Source of the DNA: Siphonodentalium dalli
Lineage: Eukaryota; Mollusca; Scaphopoda; Gadilida; Siphonodentaliidae
DNA: 64,000 nt
NCBI GenBank assembly: GCA_032622095.1
Contig: CP136067.1
Coordinates: 42,079,549 to 42,143,548, forward strand
Reading direction: 5' to 3'
In this document: positions 52,201 to 61,200 of the stretch, one piece after another
How positions within the stretch are numbered: position 1 is the first letter of the stretch
Layout of the letters: every line of letters begins with the position of its first letter
Notes under the pieces: generated by a model
Database searches by the model: none
The model's input: the letters and a program-made list of their open reading frames with translations, nothing else
Told to the model about the DNA's origin: nothing
Translations under genes and position numbers: made by a program

Positions 52201-55200
52201 CACCATAACATCATCATTCTAATATCCAATAAATATCATGCACACAAAAACACATATATAAAACCAGTATATTTAGTTAGAATCAGTAAATATGCTTTAA
52301 ATATGCTGTTGGGACATATACTTACTGATATATGAGAGACACATTACTTCTCCCTGGGACAAAAATAGGGAGAAGTGGCACATTTTAGGGAGAAGATGTC
52401 TCCCAAGTCGCCATCTAGGCTGGTCACTGGCGAGTATTTTCTATTAGGAAATTTAGGAAAAACAGCCATTTGTTGAATTCATCTGAATTTCCCTCCAATA
52501 AATAGGAATCCTTTTGCATGTGTATTATATGTCATCCAACTGTCGTCTGCTTATTTTTCCTGAACATCCCTCCAGATAAATAATAGACTATTCCATTGCA
52601 TATGTGTATAAAATAAGTGGAAGAGTCCATTCAGTAAAGAAATGGTTTAAGTTAGTTTGTATATTGGTCACAGTCCAACAACTTAGTTTCTTAAAAGTAG
52701 CCAATATGCTGGTTCTATTTACTCTTTATGCTCTGAGCTCACTTACAGTAATGCCCTAAGTAATCGACTTCTTAACCACAGCAGAATTATGGGTAACTTT
52801 TCAGGATTTAGTCGGAAATATGGCTTGTTGTCATTCATCGGAAAGCTCTCAGTGAAAAGTTACCCATAATTCTGCTGTGGTTAAGAAGTCGATTACTTAG
52901 GGCATTACTGTATGAGATTTCCCGAATTGAGGAGTTATGTGCATTGCTAAAAAATTTGTTTTCAAAATTGTTCATATGTCAGAGCTCATTTCTTCAAAAT
53001 CAGAAGACTGCTGTATTAACCATGTTAACACTTTCAAGAATAGTTATCCCTTGGGAAATTTTCAGTTAATAATAACCATAGGTCATTTGTTGAACTTATT
53101 ATCTGAACATTTCCCTCCAATAAATAGGACTCCTTCTGTATTTTTATTATCTGTCGCTTTTTACAAATGACTACTTATGTGGCTATGATTTTGTGAAATG
53201 TATATTTTGTGACTAATTTCAAGCCACATAACAGCGTTCAGATGAACCCTCAAATATGATCTATTCGGCCTAATCAGCCAGTCATTCAAAAGTGGGAAAC
53301 TAAAAGTCCATTGATTTAGACATCCATGATTTGTCAATAGGAGGTGTTTGGACAGTTATGTGGCTAGTCACCCAATCATGGACCTGTCATTTTCTCCTAT
53401 TCTACTGTAGTTGCTGTATGCAAGTTTTTAAGTTTCAATCAGCTTCTGCTATAATTCCATCATGTTATGATTCCATAATCTGATATTTTATCACTATCAA
53501 CTACCAGATATCCACATAAAATGTTATGGCTACTTGAGAAGCCACATAAAAATTAGAGACACATAATTCATTGTTAGTCCATCCGTCTCCTTATTTTTCC
53601 TTAGAACCTCTACAGATGAATAATGGACCATTTCAGTGCGTATCACTGAATGAGATATTAATTAGTTATTCCCCTTCCATTGAAAATACATTTCTGTTGC
53701 ATTCTGGGAGCTATATAATGGGGGGAATCTGTCGATGATTTCAACTGTTTTCTATTTCTCTAAGGGCATCTTCTGAGACACAGATGTTTCAAATGGTGAA
53801 GAATTATAGTATTTTAATCATATCTTATGGCATATGTTGTTATTAACCCTTTACCCAACAAACCGGCCAAAACCGGCCAAATAAAGCTTCAACAGCCTAA
53901 AATATCTTCGGTCTGTCTCAATAGAACCATACAAATATGGGTATCATTGGAACCGGCTCCTTGACCACATTGTGATAGTTACAGTTATGCCCTGTGCCAA
54001 TGCATTCTCTTATATATGCGAGTCGACCATAGGTCGCCTCGCATATATAAGAGAATGCATTGGCCTAAAAATAATCTTTTTTTAACACTTTTTACCATTT
54101 TTTCTTACATTCTTTAACAATTTTATAATTTTTAATGTGTTAAGCCAATGCATTCTCTTATATATGTGAGGCGACCTATGGTCGACTCGCATATATAAGA
54201 GAATGCATTGGCACAGGGCCCTTCTGTTGGGTAAAGGGTTAAAACAAGGCACTAAAAAAAAAAATCGGTGACTCAAAAATTAAGTGGGCCTTTAAATTAA
54301 ATTTTATTAACAAAATATGATGTTGTTGTATCTGGAGGTTTAGAAACTATATTTTTAAAACTTCTGTCCATTCATTTCAGAGGATTCAAGGTAATGATTC
54401 TAATTACTTCACTCCAAAGAGAGCCAGCCAGTTACTCCAATCATCAGAACCTGTCCAGAAAACAAGTAAGTTCTACACTAACAGACACTTAGTACATTCT
54501 CATTAACCCTTTACCCAACAGAATGGCCCTATGCCAATGCATTCTCTTATATATGCGAGTCGACCATAGGTCGCCTCGCATATATAAGAGAATGCATTGG
54601 CTTAACACATTAAAAATTATAAAATTGTTAAAGAATGTACTTTTTAGGCCAATGCATTCTCTTATATATGCGAGGCGATCTATGGTCGACTCGCATATAT
54701 AAGAGAATGCATTGGCACAGGGCATAACTGTAACTATCACAATGTGGTCAAGGAGCCGGTTCCAATGATATCCATATTTGTATGGTTCTATTGAGACAGA
54801 CCGAAGATATTTTAGGCCGTTGAAGCTTGTTTTGGCCGGGTTGTTGGGTAAAGGGTTAATATAACCCTTTCTATACTAAACACTCCATTACCAGAAGGTC
54901 CCTTATGAAAATTCAGATAAAAAGTTCAACACACGATCATACCCGGTAGGTTGTTTATTGAACTTATTATCTGAATATTTTTCCGCCAAGGAGAAGCCCT
55001 TCAACTGAACTATATGGATTATTATCCTTGTCCTTCTGTTATCAGGAGGGTTAAAATTTATTGTCCGTTTATTGCCTACTCCGGTCAATCAGCGCTCGGA
55101 TTAGCCCACGCATGAATGCGTCCCGTGCAAATCCCGCGCTCTTAACAATTCATCTAGCCAGTTTTATTTCTCTCCTTGGACCTATCAGACGTGGTTTTAA

Positions 55201-58200
55201 CTAAAGGAAGTATTTCTCTTTTGCGAGTTTATCAACTCAATATTTATTGTTGATAACAAACTTGCAATTTATCCGTTGCTTACCCGGTCGTTTAATATTT
55301 TTTAAGTACGCGCAGAAACTCTTCGTTTCATAGTATGCGCAATGCAATTTATAAAAATTCGGTTTTTTTTATCGACACATTTTATCTCGAAAATTTTGGG
55401 ATTGGTATCAACAAAATCACGTTGAGAACTTCGCCATTGATGGCCATTTTGACAATGACTACAGACGCACATCGTTTACTTGTAGCAAACCTATATTGCA
55501 TTATTGTGCAACATATACGGTGGCATGAATCGTCCGATTTCGGAGTCCACGTGGTACGGTATGCGAAGTCTCCTAATTTCGTGCTAACTCTATTTCATGA
55601 AGCCGACTTCTCCCTACGTTCATTTCATGTACTCTACCTCATCGTATATGCAACAGCCCTGTTAGTGCGCAGAAAGTTGGCCAGGACAGAAATGTCTCCT
55701 TTGACGATAATTTACATGTATTCATAAACAAGATAGAACTTGTAATCCAATGAAATTTCTTTTGCCTCAACTAATTGTAAGTCGAAGTTGAGCGACTGGA
55801 ACTTAACCGACATTTGGATAATGATTATCACAGAACATCATTGTACATATACAACATGTCGTTATAATTAATTGTGCTTACCGATTAATATTTGCAAATC
55901 TTAGCTAGCCCGAATGTATTACTATTAACATGAGGGCTCGTATTTGGATACTTGGAACGTCGCGAACGTTACATCGACTTCAAGATATTTATTTGAAATT
56001 TTGACCCTGTTCTTGCGATTCCATTTTCTTTCCCTCATTGTATCATCGGAACAATCGTTAGAAACAGTGAGATTATGTTTGCTATAACATATAGTATTAT
56101 ATGGCCTGTGTTCAAATAATGCTGTGTCTCTTGAATAGTCTCGTTCTTTACATGCCTGTCCGGTATTACTGACAGTGTCCGGTTGCTACGAATCGTGCAA
56201 CTGGTTTGATTGGGGACTAGGATTATCTGACACAAGATTGGGCACCAAGGATTTCATTTCAAGTTCCAGGGCTCAAAATACATTTAATTTTACGAGAATC
56301 AAATGCTGAATCATGTTAGTCATAAAGCACTGCAAATTGTAAAGTTTTGTGAGAATCATTACGGAAATCGATTCGGTGATTCTCGTCGAATCTTGAAGCC
56401 TGAGTTCCCATTGTCGAATGGCGATCTCCATCAATTCATACCGGTACTCTGTCGTTATTTCGGCGACAATTGTGTCTGTTTCTTTGCAATCACTCAATGT
56501 ATTTGCTGAATGGGCTTCCCTGTTCCATGACTACACAGATATGCAAGTGCAGTAGCCTGAACCTTCAGCTATAGTTTGCTTATATATCCAAGGATACTTC
56601 CGTCCATGGTCAGAACTCTTTGGAGATATTTTGGATGATAGCCTTTGGCTGGCCTACTTGTGGCAAGTCACCATATCCGTGTGACCTAGCATGGTCGCAG
56701 TGTTGAAATGATTCATTGGCTAGCCAGTGTCTCAATAAACTTTCAGTCAATCAATGTTTATACTTTTGATGATTTTGCTGTTTCACATTTCCATGTGTTC
56801 ACTGTAACAAATAGACAACATCTGAACTGTTATCCTCAGACATTAGTGTTTGTCGATACATTCAAATTAAGAATTAACATGATACAAAATGGTGAGCTTA
56901 AAAACATGTATGGCCAGCCATAATTGTTCCATACTAGTACAAGGGTGTCAGTGCCTCAAAGGCTCAATGACATACGAACTGACTATATCAATATGGCGTG
57001 CGTCAATTTTCACTGATACTGACATACTTCTGCGCTTTCAATCCGTGAATAGTCAAGGTGAACTACTATGCATTTATATTGTCATGTGCCCCCGATGCAC
57101 TGCCAATAGCCTTTCCAACAGAGTCCATCACTTGGCTCTCTACCTTCTATTTCCACATATAGAAAAGATCAAATGTCAAATAGCCTTCACTCACGTATTA
57201 AGCACAGTTACAGGAAATGCATTTATATTGCGCCGGGCCGCTGCCACTTAAATTTCCATCAGAGACCAACACATGGCTCTTTTCCTTCTATTGCCTCATA
57301 TCCAATTGATTATCGGGCAAATAACAGAAAGGACAGCATTTGTATTGTCACACATATAAAGTGCAGTTACATGAACAGCGTTTATATTTATATTGCGCAC
57401 GACCACTGCAAGCCTGCGTATTGGAGGCGAACGACGGTTCGGTTCACCTGGAGGTTGTGAAATCTAGGTCGCGTCAAAGTTGTATGTGGCTCTCGTGATA
57501 CTGAATATAACAGTTTGTGTAACCTATGGGTACCTAAGCACAACCAGACAACCGACAAATATGTTACGGCTTACGATTTATTTTGCATTCGGCAGGCCTG
57601 CTAGTGCCAATTTCAAAAGAGTCCAAAACATGGCTCTTCTCCTTCTATTACTACATATCCATATGATTATCTGGTAAATAGAAAACCTAAATGAATAACA
57701 CAAATGAAAGCATTTGTATCATCACACATATAAAGCACCGTTCCGCAAGAAGCCTTTATATTGTGCATGACCAGTACCAGTGACTGGCGGGGTGCTACCA
57801 TCGTTGATTCGGAAAACAAATCTTCAAGGGCGAATGCCACCGCTCCTGAGCCTTAGGGTGAGGAAGACTCATCATGTGCCACTAACAGCGCACCAGCCAA
57901 CCAGACTTCAATTCTTCCCAGATGTAAACGCAGCTCGAGCTCTCATTTGCTCTCGCAATTCAGAAGACGGATGTACTTGCGCCTGTATAATCATCAGTTG
58001 TGTTTTTCTCAAAATCAATGTCATTGTGGGATAGACCTCAAAACATGCATGTTCCATGGCACTTTCACATTCCCATAATTTAACTGCGATGGGAACGGTT
58101 TTAAATATACCTTCCAATAGTTTAATATTGAATCAACGATTACTGGGACCATGCACATTTTGTCAAGAGGGAACAGTGCACAGTTTAATATTCGTGAATT

Positions 58201-61200
58201 AGAAAATTACAATTGCATATGGCTGCGAGAACAATTGCTCCTGTCTCCTGGGAAGGACTGAGACTTCTGACTCTTCCCCACGGTCCGTGGCCCACTCCAT
58301 TACGAGAGTGGGTCTTGTCCCCCTGGAATCATACTCCCTCGGGATATTCCAGGCCTGCTCCACCATCTGTGGACTTTCCGTAAGTGTATAAAACGTTCTC
58401 CTCACCATAAGCAAGGACACCCCTATGTTCTTGCACAGGAGAAATCGGATCTCATCGTACTCTTCGCCGAGAAAAGACAGTATCTTACCTGCGGTTTAAT
58501 TTCTAGCAGGTAAGATCACGTGGCCATAGTAAATAACGGAATTTACCTTATTAACCTTGTTTTGCAATAACTAACAAATGTTTTGTATATTATGCTTGCT
58601 AATAACTAACAGAATGTCTTGTCTTGCTTATAGTCGAACGAGATTCGACTTTGATGGCCACACACCGTGCGGGTTGCTCATGAATATACGCGATATTGTC
58701 ATAGTTGGTTGAGGGCCCATTGGTCCATGGTTAAACACTTTGAGCAAACGTACCAGTCTTAACTCGGGCAGGAACCATTCGGTCCCCCCTGGTCATGCTG
58801 CAAGCCCCGTCTTCTGCAGACCGTGGGAGGCAGGGTGCCGTCCTCCGGAGATTCGGGCAACCAATCCTCCAGGACACAAGCACCCGCGCCTTTGGCGACT
58901 GTTCTGGGTGGGGAAGCCTCGTTGTCCCGTGCCGCACAAAGCGCACCAGCCAACTGGCCTTCTGACGCTTCCCCACGGCGCCGTGGCCCACTCCATTACG
59001 AGGGTCGGTCTTGTCCCCCTGGAAACGTCATCCCAAGTGATACGTCCAGGCCTGCTCCTCTGCCGTCAGGGGATCCTAGTGGCATCGACGTTTATGTCAG
59101 CGTGTCAGGACCACCTGCATTTGGGAGATTCGGTGGGGGGCTTTCCCTGGTCAAATGGATCCTTTCAATTTCCCTTTTTTCCGCCATTCTGGCCTTGGGG
59201 TGGGAAATAACACCTTAAAATCTAACTGCGAGCGCAATTGTTCCTCGTTCGAGCCATTCCCAGTGTGGGCTTCCCTCTAGTACCTTACCTCAACCTGATG
59301 CAGGCTGTTCTGTTGCTGGCGTCGATCCTGACATGCTTTCTATAATTTTCCTGGCGTCTGATGGCTTTGACGACGATGAGCAAGGATCTCGGGCCGACGG
59401 TGGTTCCCACTGTCGGTCAAGGATTCTGTCGTTCCTAGGGAACTCGCTTTGCGTATGGAAACGACACGGGTCAATAGAGCCCGAAGCCGCCATCGCACGC
59501 CGCCGCCGCCAGCCATATTGACCACAAGCCACCGCCAGCCATATTATCTCTAACGCCAGCCACATCTAAAAATCTCCGCCGCCGGAATTGTAAAATGGCT
59601 GAGCCGTGTGCGTGGGCTTATATGTCAAGCACAACTGTACTGTGAATCGCAAAGAACTAAAACGCATTGCCTAATATTGACATACTCGCATGGACACGGA
59701 ATGGTTGTTATATTATCAGAACACCGGGCCCCTTAATGTGGAATAGACTATCCCAATGCATGTTTTCATATAACTGAATAGGCGCATCCATTCGGTATTG
59801 AAAGGGTTAAAATATAAATTGTTTATATCGACAACACCCAGTCTCAGACATCGCTGGCATATGTCAATATATACACATAAGAATAGAAAATAGTTGGAAA
59901 TTTTATATATCATTACTATCGGGTTCACCATTCAATGATGCATGCACATATCGCAAGATGGGAGTGATGCTAGCAGTCTGAAGTCGACAGAAGTCCCAAT
60001 GTAACTTATACCGATTAGATGGGAAACTACATAGTATATCCATGCCAGTCCTTCGTGAATTTTCGCCATAATGGAAAAGCCCAACATCAAAAGATTACGT
60101 GTGGTCTGGAATTCTACGGGTTCACCACAAACGCTAAAACAAAAACGGCGTCTATAACCGGGGATTAGGAACATTTCGGAAGCGAATATACGCTGAATGA
60201 TAACATCTCAGCCGGCTGAGCCGCCATATTTCGTCAGCCACGAACGTCGTGACTGAGCCGGCTTAGCTAGCTAACCAGCCACGAATTTCGGTTGAGCCAG
60301 CCGTGAAAACTATTTGTCGTGGCTTCGGGGTCTACGGGTCAATCTCTTGTAAAAACTTCATCACAGGATATGTGTCAAATCTTGTTACAATGAATTACAC
60401 AAACTTTGCACTACTGTACCAGTCCTCGGGCTGTACCAGTTCGCGCCCCCTGGTCCTGCATCAGCAGACCGTGGCAGGCAGAGTGCCGTTCTCTGAGATT
60501 CGGGCAACCAATCCTCCGGGACAATAGCACCCGAGCCTTTGGAGGCTGTTCTGTGTGGGGAAGACTTGCTGTCGCGTACCGTCAATAGCGCTTTCTATTT
60601 GGGAAGATATAAAGAGTAATTACAGACATCACTCTCATCGCATGAAACGAGAAAAAAGCAGCAGAAGAAGAAGTCTCTACTGCTCGGTTTCTACTAGTAG
60701 CTGGCACGTATGGTATGGCACTGCCTGGGATGTTTATTCCAAAAGACAAGGGGGGAGGTACAAGCTTGAGCAATGCTGGAATCTGAATTTATGAGCTCTT
60801 TCACCTAACATATCAAAGCTGATTCATGACTAAATCACATTTACATGAAATCTGTTTTGGAAGAGTACATTCCCGTCAAACTGGAATATTAAATTTATTG
60901 CTCGTTGCCTCCTCCTGGGCTTGCATTCTAATCCATATAGTTCAGTTGAAGGGCTTCTCCTTGGCGGAAAAATATAATTTTTAAAATTAAAATTAGTTTT
61001 TCCTCAAGGGAAGCCCGAAACTGAACTATCATAGATCCCTCCCATGGCGGTGCCATTCCCAACCCCGCGACTCGCAAATCTTATTATTAAAAGTCGGAAA
61101 TAAAACTGGCTAGATGAATTGTTAGAGCGCGGGATTTGCACGGGACGCATTCATGTGTGGGCTAATCTGAGCGCTGATTGACCGGAGTAGGCAATAAACG

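Noticed and set aside
21526-54859. TATATAAG in the P1 hairpins as gene promoters
   Set aside because: They are symmetric parts of a transposon present in many copies and are not positioned before any gene; kept only as a finding to test.
58740-59218. Overlapping open frames of 131 and 156 codons, GC-rich, inside element B
   Set aside because: No recognisable domain, open on both strands at once, and partly repeated in degenerate form at 60400-60590. Treated as repeat interior, not as genes.
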